A model generated the notes under the pieces. That model did no database searches and was not told the DNA's origin. It saw only the letters and a program-made list of their open reading frames with translations. A DNA stretch of 64,000 nucleotides, taken from positions 1,798,001 through 1,862,000 of the forward strand of contig NZ_JUGR01000001.1 in assembly GCF_000800015.1 (NCBI RefSeq), given 5' to 3'. Position 1 is the first letter of the stretch. Every line of letters begins with the position of its first letter. Made by a program: the position numbers and the translations under genes. Origin of the DNA: Terriglobus sp. TAA 43 (GTDB lineage: Bacteria > Acidobacteriota > Terriglobia > Terriglobales > Acidobacteriaceae). This document shows positions 9,601 through 17,012 of the stretch, one piece after another.

Positions 9601-10130
9601 TTGAAGCGTGGATCGCCAACTGCCGTCACATTGTTGTTGAGCTTGGTAAGAAGAAATGGATTGCGTCCCAGATTCGGCAGGTCAACCAGTTTCTGCGAGT
9701 CAAAGACCTGGCCGTTCTGCGCAGTTGCCGTATCAATGGTCGGCGCTGCGCTGGTTACTTCAACCACCACACCAGAGCTTCCCACTGTCAGCGGAACGTC
9801 CAGGGCTAAGGTCTGCTGTGTGGCAACCACCACGCCCTTCTGCGTGTAGGTTGTAAAACCGTTTGCGGAAACAGAGAGGTCAAATGTTCCAGGATCAACC
9901 GCGTTAAAAACATATTCGCCAGCGCCTGTCGTCACAGTCTTACGCGTGATCTTGGTTCCCGTATCTGTCAGCGTAATTTCAGCATTCGGAATTGCAGCTC
10001 CGCTGGGATCTTTCACCAGACCTTTCAATGTGCCGTAGTACGACTGTGCATGTCCGGGTACAGCCGCAGCCAACAGCACAACGGGAGCGAGTGCGAACGG
10101 TCGGGAGAAATGAAAATGTCTGAACATCAT
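6603..10130 (-). CDS. Oar-like TonB-dependent outer-membrane receptor
   Basis: 1175 residues with a signal peptide ending PGHAQ (residue 29). A carboxypeptidase-regulatory (CNA-B-like) domain covers about 32-118, followed by a plug with VPSVESVQEMKTQTN and GGGVFNTLLKSGTN motifs (about 218-260) and a long beta-barrel ending with ISLGGRISF, an outer-membrane type aromatic C-terminus. This architecture is the expanded Oar/carbohydrate receptor family of Acidobacteriota. Substrate is unknown; no SusD-like lipoprotein gene is adjacent. An AGGAGG site lies 3 nt before the first ATG and 6 nt before the second (10125-10127), so the second may be used. Transcription probably starts about 450 nt upstream from a strong promoter. 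Confidence 0.9.
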   Translation of the reverse strand: MMFRHFHFSRPFALAPVVLLAAAVPGHAQSYYGTLKGLVKDPSGAAIPNAEITLTDTGTKITRKTVTTGAGEYVFNAVDPGTFDLSVSANGFTTYTQKGVVVATQQTLALDVPLTVGSSGVVVEVTSAAPTIDTATAQNGQVFDSQKLVDLPNLGRNPFLLTKLNNNVTAVGDPRFNRFQDQSGSSAISIAGGPVNMNNYLIDGVPVTDFSNRAVIIPSVESVQEMKTQTNTYDAEAGRTGGGVFNTLLKSGTNALHGNLYGSTRQTNWSANTWINNRTGAPRPNIAQYSYEGSLGGPIWKDKTFFWVTEEGYRQRSPLGANYYLPTAAEKAGDFSARGTVSNGVCTSGLCIYDPLTTDPTTGIRTAFAGNVIPSNRINTVGKNLLTALPTCAAGCNSSAAYGATNFQPTDLLGDRADEFIAKVDHQMTKWWLANASYLHYGSKEPGGNPLGSFAGGTTAYLLYRKVDAFNQNNVITLNPTTILTVSYGQNRFPNNTLDLTSNYDQTQLGFPSSYANSLQKKAFPAITMQSAASFGTNNSGPAVFYSRNIVVAVAKSLGRHSVKAGYNFRTISVDFTNVSTGNGSYTFQNTFTSQNPLAGTRSGGADVADLLLGYPTSGSVQVVTPLALNVKYNAVYFQDDIRLTNKLTINAGLRYELEPGIHERSNHYAVGFDRNITSPLQTTAGVTTKGAIEYAGQAGYSDHCCSNHSINLSPRIGAAYALDEKTVVRGGFGVFYAPLFYSTSASLAPGYAATSTYVASNDSNRTPANSLSNPFPGGLTQPSGNSLGLSQGIGTSLTTIDQDRRMPLIQQWSLDVQREFAFGMSGELGYVASHGRNLLPSNGGTYNIDQINPGAIPYGQGACPANTGSSTFLTDSSTNPYSGKGGAGVIAAAKIANNQLCRPFAQFSAVNIQPSVSKSNYESLIMNTRKRFSHGFSLTAGYTWSKNMDSVFAQGSNLNVGANGPQNFYNINGPGGEYSLAINDIPHRFTFGGTGELPFGKGRAFLNNNRWLDLIVGGWSANATFVGQSGGPVPIQNNTNLNSSILGTATQRPNVLYGVPLCTSGSTQSRLTTFFNPAAFATPQPGNGQFGNLSRTSSACRAPGSRNVDMSVFKDFQTERVHFRFQAEMLNLTNTPLFALNSNGLKYGNASFGSVNTSAINFPRLISLGGRISF

Positions 10131-10584
10131 GGGCCTCCTGCTAAGTACGGCAAATGGGTATAGCTGTTCGTTGCCCGCAGCGCTCTGGTGCGCCGGGACA
10201 GGTATGGTTATGCGTTCTCACGCGACAAGCACATGAGGATGCAACAATGCGGCCACGTCGCGTTCCGTTGCGACGCGTAACAAAGAATGAATTAGCTACT
10301 CGGTGCTGCTGGTACAGCTCGTCACCCCGAAGGCGTTTGCGTTCGGCGTGCCTGCTATGCAATATCCGGAGATTGATCCGGGGTTGCGATCGTTGTTGCA
10401 GGTACTCGGTGTTACTTCAGGTGAAGCAAAGCGGGCGGTACGTCTTGCAAAAGGTGCTGCGGGACTGCGAAGGTTCCACCCTTATCAGGGGTGCGTCTTC
10501 AAGTAGTTCAGCTAGCTGTGCATCAAGTTCCCACTTAGGACAAGTGGTGAAGAAGAAGCACGTTGGTTGTGTTTGGTTGAACTG
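10131..10584 (-). other. Long 5' leader of the TonB-dependent receptor transcript
   Basis: No convincing gene is seen here; the ORFs present on either strand lack ribosome sites and domain features. If transcription begins just after the -10 box at 10585-10590, the receptor mRNA has about 447 nt of untranslated leader. A small inverted repeat CGTCGC/GCGACG lies near 10256-10275. The leader is unusually long, and a regulatory RNA or uncharacterised small gene is possible. Confidence 0.45.
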
Positions 10585-10613
10585 ATATTACGGAGAGGTC
10601 AATAACGTGTCAA
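10585..10613 (-). promoter_or_regulatory. Near-consensus sigma-70 promoter for the receptor gene
   Basis: On the minus strand TTGACA (10608-10613), a 17-bp spacer and TAATAT (10585-10590). The -35 box is a perfect match and the -10 box matches 5 of 6. It lies downstream of the ridA terminator and points at the TonB-dependent receptor. Confidence 0.75.
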
Positions 10614-10707
10614 CGAAGAAATGATGGTTGAGAAGGAAAACTAACTATTTTTCTTCCCATCAATAAGATGCATGCACCATTCCCACAACAAATCACACAC
10701 AAAATAC

Positions 10708-10745
10708 AAAGAGCGCAAAGCCTCCACGGAGACGTTGCGCTCTTT
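10708..10745 (-). terminator. Terminator after the RidA-like gene
   Basis: A perfect 11-bp stem AAAGAGCGCAA/TTGCGCTCTTT with a 16-nt loop, followed on the minus strand by TTTGTATTTTG. It separates the ridA-like gene from the receptor promoter. Confidence 0.65.
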
Positions 10746-10808
10746 GCCTACTACTTTTCGTATATCACCGGCCTGATATATCAAGGCTTGTGATTACGGT
10801 TAGTTTTC

Positions 10809-11297
10809 TTACTTACCTTTTACTGCGATCACTTCGATCTCTAACAGATATCCAGGCGCCACAAGATTCGCTACCTGGAAGGCGGAACGAGCTGGCTTAT
10901 TGGGCTGCTCCTTCGTCCCGAAGAACTGCGTGAAGCTTGCCTGCAGACCGGGGAAATCGATCTTACCCAGCTTGGGATCAGCAGCCAGAAACACAGTTGC
11001 CTTCACAACATCCTTCATATCCAGGCCCTGCTCCTGCAAAATCTTCTGGATCTTCGTCAGAATGTCGAAGGTCTGCTGCTTGGTATCGCCAAAGACCGCG
11101 GGTGTTCCCTTTGCTGCATCAGCGGGCGTGATGGGCGTAGCAAGCTGACCGCTCACGTACAGCGTGTCACCCGCCCAAACAGCAGTAGCAATGGGCGACT
11201 TCTCGGTCTGGATGTGCTTCACCGTTACCTGTGCGTGGCTGGAAACAACAGCGGCGGTAGCCAGTACACCGGCCAGAATCGTGCTCTTCAACTTCAT
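10809..11297 (-). CDS. Exported RidA (YjgF/YER057c/UK114) family protein
   Basis: 162 residues with a signal peptide of about 22 residues (MKLKSTILAGVLATAAVVSS, then HAQ) before a standard RidA fold. Family features: YVSGQLA near the N-terminal strand, a KATVFLAD-like strand, and PARSAFQVANL containing the conserved Arg that holds the substrate carboxylate. Cytoplasmic RidA hydrolyses reactive enamine/imine intermediates released by PLP or flavin enzymes. The export signal implies a periplasmic relative. It lies 74 bp downstream of a Tat-exported FAD amine oxidase, whose imine product is a plausible substrate (inference). An AAGGAG site precedes the ATG. The intergenic hairpin suggests that it is expressed at a different level from the oxidase. 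Confidence 0.88.
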   Translation of the reverse strand: MKLKSTILAGVLATAAVVSSHAQVTVKHIQTEKSPIATAVWAGDTLYVSGQLATPITPADAAKGTPAVFGDTKQQTFDILTKIQKILQEQGLDMKDVVKATVFLAADPKLGKIDFPGLQASFTQFFGTKEQPNKPARSAFQVANLVAPGYLLEIEVIAVKGK

Positions 11298-11333
11298 GGG
11301 AATGCTCCTTCTGTGATCGTTGCAAAAGACAAA

Positions 11334-11358
11334 GGGGGAAGGCTCATCGCCTTCCCCC
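11334..11358 (-). terminator. Hairpin between amine oxidase and ridA-like gene
   Basis: Perfect 10-bp stem GGGGGAAGGC/GCCTTCCCCC with a 5-nt loop; on the minus strand the tail is TTTGTCTTTTG. It could terminate or attenuate read-through from the oxidase into the ridA-like gene, or stabilise the upstream mRNA end. Confidence 0.6.
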
Positions 11359-11371
11359 GAACGTTATCGGT

Positions 11372-12967
11372 TTACGCTTCCACGATGCTGAAGTCACCAG
11401 CCATCCGTGCAGACTTCACGCGCTCGCTGATCATCTCGGCCGCGCGGCGACCAGACTGCGAAGCGCCTTCCTGCCAGCCCACAACGTGCGTCGTGTGATC
11501 GCCCGCAAAGAAGATGGGGCCATCTGGCTGAATCAGCGTGTTGTAACCAGCATCACCGCCGCCGTAGCTGCGAATCCACGAGCCTTCGTTATAAGGAATA
11601 TGGCGCCACATGCAGATGATCGGCTTCGTCAACTCCTGGCTGTGGCCGGGGTGAACCTTCTCAAGTTGCTTCTTCGCCGTGGCAAACTTCTCTTCCAGCG
11701 TCAGCTTCTCCCATCCCCAGTTCAACTCGTCCTCATAGCCCGTGCACAGAATGCCCTTATCTGACATCAGGTTCGCCGATGGATACCAGATCACCGTCGT
11801 CGGTCCGGGTGCACGGAAAGTCAGGCCACCGTAGATGTTGTATTCCTTCTCCCAGAAGCGGTTCGACTCCCAAGCCAGCTTGTAGCTGTTTGCATAGGTC
11901 GCCCCGTCAATCGCAGTCTTGTACGGCGCAGAGAGATCGTTCTTCATCTTCTTGATGATCGGCAGCGGCATGGCATTCACCATGTAGTCGGCCTTGATCA
12001 CCTGCTCCTTGCCGTTCTGCATGTAGGTGACTTCCACACCTTTGTTCGCGCCCGTGCGCTTGAACGACGTCACAGGAGCGTTGTAGATGATCGTCTTGGT
12101 TTTATCCAACTCACGTGCGAAGGCATACGGAATGCGGTCCATGCCGCCCACCGGCTGCATCATCGTTGCCTGCCAGTCCCATGCCTCTTCATACAAAATG
12201 CCCGACCAGAAATTCGCATCCAGTAGCGAGTGCATGTCCAACGGCTCTTCAATCTGCATGGTCTGCGAACCGGCGCCGGGATACTGCTTAATGCCAGCGC
12301 GATCAGAACCGTGATACTTACCGTCAAAGCCCAGCGGACCATAGGTGCGCAGGAAGCTCAACATACGATCCTTGTCTTCCTTAGTCAGATCAGTGTCGAG
12401 CGCGCCACCCTTGATGGACTTGGCAAGCAATTCACTCACGTGACCGCGCGCATCGTTCAAGGCCTTGCGCTGCACGACTGGCTTGCCGCCATAGACTGCG
12501 TCATTCTGCAGAAGGCTCGAGCGCGATGTGTTGATCTCCACCTCGAGCGGCACATTCAGTTCGCGGCAATAGCCCAGGATGGTGGTGTGAACCGAAGGCA
12601 GTCGGCCGGGACCGAGGTTCTGATAATGCCCCGGCTCCCACGTACACTGCTGCTTCGTTCCATCAATAAATTCAACGCTGGTGCCGTTGCGCGCGCTCCA
12701 GTTACGTCCACCGGGTCGGCTGCGCGCTTCCAGCAAAGTTACCTTGTAGCCCAGCTTGCGCAGTTCGTACGCGGTCACCAGTCCGGCGACACCGCCCCCC
12801 GCAATCACCACACTGACACCCTTGCCAACGCCAGCCTGAGCCTCAATCGGCTTCACCACCTGAGCCTTCATCGGCATAACGCCGAGAGCCTGCATGGTGG
12901 CAAACGTTGCGGAATAACCGCCGGCCTGGCCGACGCGCATAAGGAAGTTACGACGGGTCATCGACAT
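11372..12967 (-). CDS. Tat-exported FAD-dependent amine/amino-acid oxidase
   Basis: 531 residues. A Tat signal is visible at the N-terminus (TRRNFLMRVG, residues 4-13). The FAD dinucleotide-binding motif GGGVAG lies near residue 57 and is followed by the ARSRPGGRNW arginine-glycine motif of the flavin monoamine oxidase superfamily (about 81-90). Near the C-terminus, PIFFAGDHTTHVVGWQEGA is the second FAD-binding segment. The reaction expected is oxidative deamination of an amine or amino acid giving imine, H2O2 and later ammonia. Substrate is unknown; L-amino-acid oxidases and tryptophan monooxygenases share this build. It is the upstream partner of an exported RidA-like gene. Confidence 0.88.
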   Translation of the reverse strand: MSMTRRNFLMRVGQAGGYSATFATMQALGVMPMKAQVVKPIEAQAGVGKGVSVVIAGGGVAGLVTAYELRKLGYKVTLLEARSRPGGRNWSARNGTSVEFIDGTKQQCTWEPGHYQNLGPGRLPSVHTTILGYCRELNVPLEVEINTSRSSLLQNDAVYGGKPVVQRKALNDARGHVSELLAKSIKGGALDTDLTKEDKDRMLSFLRTYGPLGFDGKYHGSDRAGIKQYPGAGSQTMQIEEPLDMHSLLDANFWSGILYEEAWDWQATMMQPVGGMDRIPYAFARELDKTKTIIYNAPVTSFKRTGANKGVEVTYMQNGKEQVIKADYMVNAMPLPIIKKMKNDLSAPYKTAIDGATYANSYKLAWESNRFWEKEYNIYGGLTFRAPGPTTVIWYPSANLMSDKGILCTGYEDELNWGWEKLTLEEKFATAKKQLEKVHPGHSQELTKPIICMWRHIPYNEGSWIRSYGGGDAGYNTLIQPDGPIFFAGDHTTHVVGWQEGASQSGRRAAEMISERVKSARMAGDFSIVEA

Positions 12968-13206
12968 CGAAGAAATGGCTCCTTCTTCTGCTGTGCCGGA
13001 AAATTCCGGCGGTTACAAACAGCGACAGGAAATCAAAACGCGAATGTGCGTTACGAGCACGCGCACCACACGCGGTCCCCTGAATGAATTGTGAAAGGAT
13101 TGCAACATCAGTATGCCAGACAATTTCCGCAGGCGAAATGGAAAACCTGCGGAATGCGCAAATCGATGAAAGCTGCCGCGCCGGTCCAGACGATTAGGAT
13201 GCCGAA

Positions 13207-14358
13207 CTAACCGAGAGGAGTGCTGACCTCTACCGGCGGCTTCGGCTCGCGATACACCCACCGGCTCAGCAGATATTTCTGCGCGGGATGCTCCACCAGC
13301 TTGAATGCCGCATACGCAAAGCAAAGGATGAATGCGTAGCTGATCCACGGATCATACTTCGCCACGCCCAGACGCTCCGGCAAATGGTGATCGTGAATGA
13401 ACAGAAACGTATTAAAGTGCAGCAGATACAGGCACAGACTCGCACGCCCGAATGCCGCAATCGGTCCCCATCCCAGAATCCGCGAAACCCAGTGATCGCC
13501 GGTCAAACCCCAAACCAGTAGTGCGAATACCGGCGTCAGCATACCGCCATGCAACATCACGTAAGGCAAGCGCGGCACCAGCAGATAGAACGCGGCAAGA
13601 GCAGCACCACCCGACAACAACGTCAGGCCCAGCTTCACACGATCACTCAGTTCCACCATCGCATGCAGGCGACCCAGCGTAATTCCCGCCAGGAAAATCG
13701 GCACAAACGGCAGCGGAGTGTACTTCAGCGCGCGCAGCCAATAGCCCGACGAGTAGCGATCAATGTTGTACAGACCATCGGGATTCAGAACCGTATAGAT
13801 CGTCGGCAGCAGCAACTCCCACAGCCAGAACACACCAAACAGAGCCAGCAGCTTGCCCGTCGAGCGCGGCCAGAACTTCATGCGGATGATGTGCGGAAAC
13901 GCCAGATACAACATGGCTTCCGTAGCCAGTGTCCACGCCACTGTATTCCAGAACGTGGCCAGCGTCGGGCTCCAACCCTGCAACAACAGCGGTGTCAGCA
14001 CCACACCGCGCACAAACTCGCTCAGCGGACGGATCTTCCATTCCGCATGCAGCATTTCCAGCGATATCAACAAGGACAGCAGATACACCGGATACAAGCG
14101 CGACAGCCGAGCCGCGTAAAACTTGCCCGGCTTCAGCGTATCCGCGCGATGCGCATAGTTGTACGCCAGCACGAATCCGCTGATCAGCAGGAAGAAGCTG
14201 ATGTACGTAAACCCTGCATTGATCACGGGCTTCACAAACTCCGGCAGCGGAGGCGTGAAGTGAAAGAACATGATGCCGATGGCAAGAAACGTCCGGATGC
14301 CGGTCAATCCGGGCAATGGCGGTTTCTTCTGCGGAGCAACCGCGGTCACTTCCGCCAT
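13207..14358 (-). CDS. Membrane acyltransferase (OafA/acyltransferase-3 family)
   Basis: 383 residues with about ten hydrophobic helices. The family start motif GLTGIRTFLAIGIMFFHF (residues 18-35) includes the His thought to be catalytic, and ARLSRLYPVYLLSL (83-96) is the usual Arg-rich loop before the next helix. These proteins O-acetylate or O-acylate sugars of polysaccharides, lipids or antibiotics at the inner membrane. No SGNH domain is fused. The ATG overlaps the pyrH stop by one base (TAATG), so it is cotranslated with pyrH although the functions seem unrelated. Substrate is unknown. Confidence 0.88.
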   Translation of the reverse strand: MAEVTAVAPQKKPPLPGLTGIRTFLAIGIMFFHFTPPLPEFVKPVINAGFTYISFFLLISGFVLAYNYAHRADTLKPGKFYAARLSRLYPVYLLSLLISLEMLHAEWKIRPLSEFVRGVVLTPLLLQGWSPTLATFWNTVAWTLATEAMLYLAFPHIIRMKFWPRSTGKLLALFGVFWLWELLLPTIYTVLNPDGLYNIDRYSSGYWLRALKYTPLPFVPIFLAGITLGRLHAMVELSDRVKLGLTLLSGGAALAAFYLLVPRLPYVMLHGGMLTPVFALLVWGLTGDHWVSRILGWGPIAAFGRASLCLYLLHFNTFLFIHDHHLPERLGVAKYDPWISYAFILCFAYAAFKLVEHPAQKYLLSRWVYREPKPPVEVSTPLG

Positions 14359-15062
14359 TACGACGTCACAAGCGTTCCGAGTTTTTCGCCACCAACCACA
14401 CGCACAATGTTGCCCTCTTCACGCATGGAGAAGATCACCATCGGCATATTGTTGTCGTTGCAAAGCGACACCGCCGACGTATCCATCACACGCAGGCCCA
14501 TCTTGATGATGTCCATATACGTGATCGTCGTGAACATCGTCGCGTCGGGGTCCTTCTTCGGATCAGCGCTGTAGATACCTTCCACCGAAGTCGCCTTCAG
14601 CAGCACATCCGCACGAATCTCCATGGCACGCAGCGCAGCTGCGGTATCGGTGGAGAAATACGGATTACCCGTACCCGCGCCAAAGATCACAACGCGTCCC
14701 TTTTCCAGGTGACGGATCGCACGACGGCGAATGTAGGGCTCGGCCACTTCATGCATCTCAATCGCGCTCATCACGCGGCACTGGATGCCCAGCTTTTCAA
14801 TCGCGTCCTGCATGGCAATTCCGTTGATCACGGTGGACAACATGCCCATGTGGTCAGCCGCAACGCGGTCCATATGAATGGCCTGTTCCGCTACGCCACG
14901 GAAGAAGTTGCCACCACCCACCACAACGGCCACCTGGCAGCCGCTACTGGCAAGCTGCACAATCTCCGAAGCCACACGGCTTACGAAGATGGCGTCGATA
15001 CCAAAGCCCCGGCCCGCAGCCAGTGCCTCACCTGAAATCTTGAGAAGAACGCGTTTATACAT
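14358..15062 (-). CDS. pyrH: Uridylate (UMP) kinase
   Basis: 234 residues from the ATG at 15060-15062, selected by a GGGGAG site and because family members start [14 protein letters not shown]. The amino-acid kinase fold motifs are present: KISGEAL (phosphate loop), [10 protein letters not shown] (about 54-63), [10 protein letters not shown] near 90-99, and [17 protein letters not shown] near 133-149. It phosphorylates UMP to UDP in pyrimidine nucleotide synthesis. In many bacteria pyrH directly follows tsf; here rtcB and recQ lie between tsf and pyrH. The acyltransferase downstream overlaps its stop. Confidence 0.96.
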   Translation of the reverse strand: MYKRVLLKISGEALAAGRGFGIDAIFVSRVASEIVQLASSGCQVAVVVGGGNFFRGVAEQAIHMDRVAADHMGMLSTVINGIAMQDAIEKLGIQCRVMSAIEMHEVAEPYIRRRAIRHLEKGRVVIFGAGTGNPYFSTDTAAALRAMEIRADVLLKATSVEGIYSADPKKDPDATMFTTITYMDIIKMGLRVMDTSAVSLCNDNNMPMVIFSMREEGNIVRVVGGEKLGTLVTS

Positions 15063-15189
15063 CACCGCTCCCCAGTATCGCACGGTCGTTACGGTTCCCC
15101 GAAGGCCCAGAAGACCGAATACCCGCCATCAACCTCGGTTTACACGACACCGAAAATAAGCTGGCCCGAAGCCCTCCTGATATCACCCT

Positions 15190-16911
15190 TCAGGCGTTCT
15201 TTAGGAACGAATCCTTCAGCCGCTTGCACCCACCATCCTCAAACTGCACCATCACCGTGTCGCCCACCACGTCCCGCACACGGCCGCGGCCAAACCGCTT
15301 GTGCCGAACCACCACTCCCTCCTGAAACTTCACCGGAACAACCTGCGGCAAGGTCTCAGGAGCCGTCGTCAGAATCGGCCCATTCAGCGTCTCAATCCGA
15401 GTCACGCCCTCGTCCTGGCTCGCTCCATGCAGCGCGACCTCCGGCTCATGCATCTCCCACGCACGATTCACGCAGTTATCGCACTTGCCGCACAACGCGC
15501 CCTCATCTTCGTTGAAATAGCGGCGTATCACCTGCATGCGGCAGTGCACCGTCTCCGCATATTGCATCATCTCGTCCAGCCGCGAACGATCGGCACCGGA
15601 GCGTTCGATATACCCCGCGAGCAACATCTCCACATGCGCATCCGTAATGGGCTCCGCATGCCGCAACACATACCCAGCGCGCACTCGTCGCACGATCTTC
15701 ATCTCACGCAGCAGATAGAGGATCACTTCAGCCCGACGCTTCCCAATCCCTGCACGTTCCGGCAACGACGCAGCATTCACCGCGTCCGTCGCAGAAAGCG
15801 TCTCCAACACAGCCCGCAACTCCTCGGCCCGCGGATACCGCCCCGCCGCAAAGAAGCTCTGAATCCGACGATCCTCCAGCCGATACAGCAACACCGCCTG
15901 CGCCGAATCACCATCGCGCCCCGCGCGCCCTGCCTCCTGGTAATAGCTCTCCAGCGAATCCGGAAACTCGTAATGAAATACAAACCGAATATTCGGCTTA
16001 TCAATTCCCAGCCCAAACGCCTTCGTCGCCACCATAACGCGGCAGGTGTCGTTCATGAACTCAGCCTGCGCACGCTCGCGTTCACGAGCCGTCATCTTGC
16101 CGTGATACTTCCCACTGGCAATCCCCGATTCTTTGAATCGCTCATACAGTTCGTTAGCCGAACGAACTGATGCTGTGTACACAATGCCCGTGCCATCCAG
16201 GTTCGCCAGCATCTGCATCAACCGCGCCAGCTTCGCATCATTGTTCACCGTGGGATGCACCGCAAGAAACAGATTCGTGCGATCACTACCGGCATTAATC
16301 AACACCGCATCTTTCGCGTTCAACTGCTCCAGGATTTCGTGGATCACATCTTCCGTCGCAGTTGCAGTCAACGCCAGCACCGGAGGATTCCCCAGCGCCT
16401 CACGCGCATATCGCAACCCCAGATACGCCGGACGAAAATCATGTCCCCACTGCGCAATCGTGTGCGCCTCATCCACCACAAACAACGACACACCCGCCTG
16501 CTTCAATTCCGCAAGAAACTCCGGATTCTCCAATCGCTCCGGCGTGACATACAACAGCTTCGGAATCCCCGCAGCCAACGCTTCGTCCGCTTCCTCACGT
16601 TGATGTTTTGTAAGCGTCGAATCGATCTTGCTGACTTCAATCGAAGCCCCTTCCGCCTTCAGCTTCTGATCCTGCATCAGAGCAATCAAAGGCGAAACCA
16701 CAACCACCGTATGCGGCAACAACAAAGCAGGCAACTGATACGTCAGCGACTTACCCGCCCCTGTCGGCATAATCGCGAGCACACTGCGCCCACGCATCAC
16801 CGCCTCCAGCGTCTCCCGCTGTGCGCTACGAAACTTCGCAATGCCAAAGCGAGCCTTAGCCTCCCGCTTCAACAAATCCCAGGGCACGGTTTCTTCAACA
16901 AGCTTCTTCAT
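15190..16911 (-). CDS. recQ: RecQ-family ATP-dependent DNA helicase with altered C-terminus
   Basis: 573 residues. Helicase motifs: Walker A MPTGAGKS (48-55), DEAH (147-150), LTATA (181-185) and motif VI GRAGRDG (328-334). A zinc module follows with C457, C474, C477 and C480 (CRMQ then CGKCDNC). Between motif VI and the first zinc Cys there are about 120 residues, roughly 65 more than in E. coli RecQ; residues 370-420 look like a winged helix. No HRDC domain is seen; the end (531-573, VVRHKRFGRGRV then VMVQFEDGGCKRL) resembles the Tudor-like tail of PcrA/UvrD. It is expected to unwind 3'-tailed DNA in repair. It has no close operon partner except rtcB upstream. Confidence 0.9.
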   Translation of the reverse strand: MKKLVEETVPWDLLKREAKARFGIAKFRSAQRETLEAVMRGRSVLAIMPTGAGKSLTYQLPALLLPHTVVVVSPLIALMQDQKLKAEGASIEVSKIDSTLTKHQREEADEALAAGIPKLLYVTPERLENPEFLAELKQAGVSLFVVDEAHTIAQWGHDFRPAYLGLRYAREALGNPPVLALTATATEDVIHEILEQLNAKDAVLINAGSDRTNLFLAVHPTVNNDAKLARLMQMLANLDGTGIVYTASVRSANELYERFKESGIASGKYHGKMTARERERAQAEFMNDTCRVMVATKAFGLGIDKPNIRFVFHYEFPDSLESYYQEAGRAGRDGDSAQAVLLYRLEDRRIQSFFAAGRYPRAEELRAVLETLSATDAVNAASLPERAGIGKRRAEVILYLLREMKIVRRVRAGYVLRHAEPITDAHVEMLLAGYIERSGADRSRLDEMMQYAETVHCRMQVIRRYFNEDEGALCGKCDNCVNRAWEMHEPEVALHGASQDEGVTRIETLNGPILTTAPETLPQVVPVKFQEGVVVRHKRFGRGRVRDVVGDTVMVQFEDGGCKRLKDSFLKNA

Positions 16912-16982
16912 AGCCAGACGAAATTAGGATGCAATTCTTACCGCAACAGCCTGCTGTATATCCGATACCGAACGCAAGCAGA

Positions 16983-17006
16983 AAGGCCCGGCATTCACCG
17001 GGCCTT
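16983..17006 (-). terminator. Terminator after rtcB
   Basis: Perfect 9-bp stem AAGGCCCGG/CCGGGCCTT (6-nt loop), followed on the minus strand by TTCTGCTTG. It lies 7 bp past the rtcB stop codon. Confidence 0.65.
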
Positions 17007-17012
17007 CTGCAT

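Noticed and set aside
10440-10500. T-box-like AAGGGTGGAACC on the minus strand in the receptor leader
   Set aside because: The 12 bases recall the T-box tRNA-end motif, but this lies only about 100 nt after the expected start, far from the gene, with no specifier stem or terminator/antiterminator pair, and the gene is not for amino-acid use.
10303-10506. 67-codon plus-strand ORF in the receptor leader
   Set aside because: Its codon use differs from the other genes, there is no ribosome site and no recognisable fold, and it is antisense to the receptor leader.
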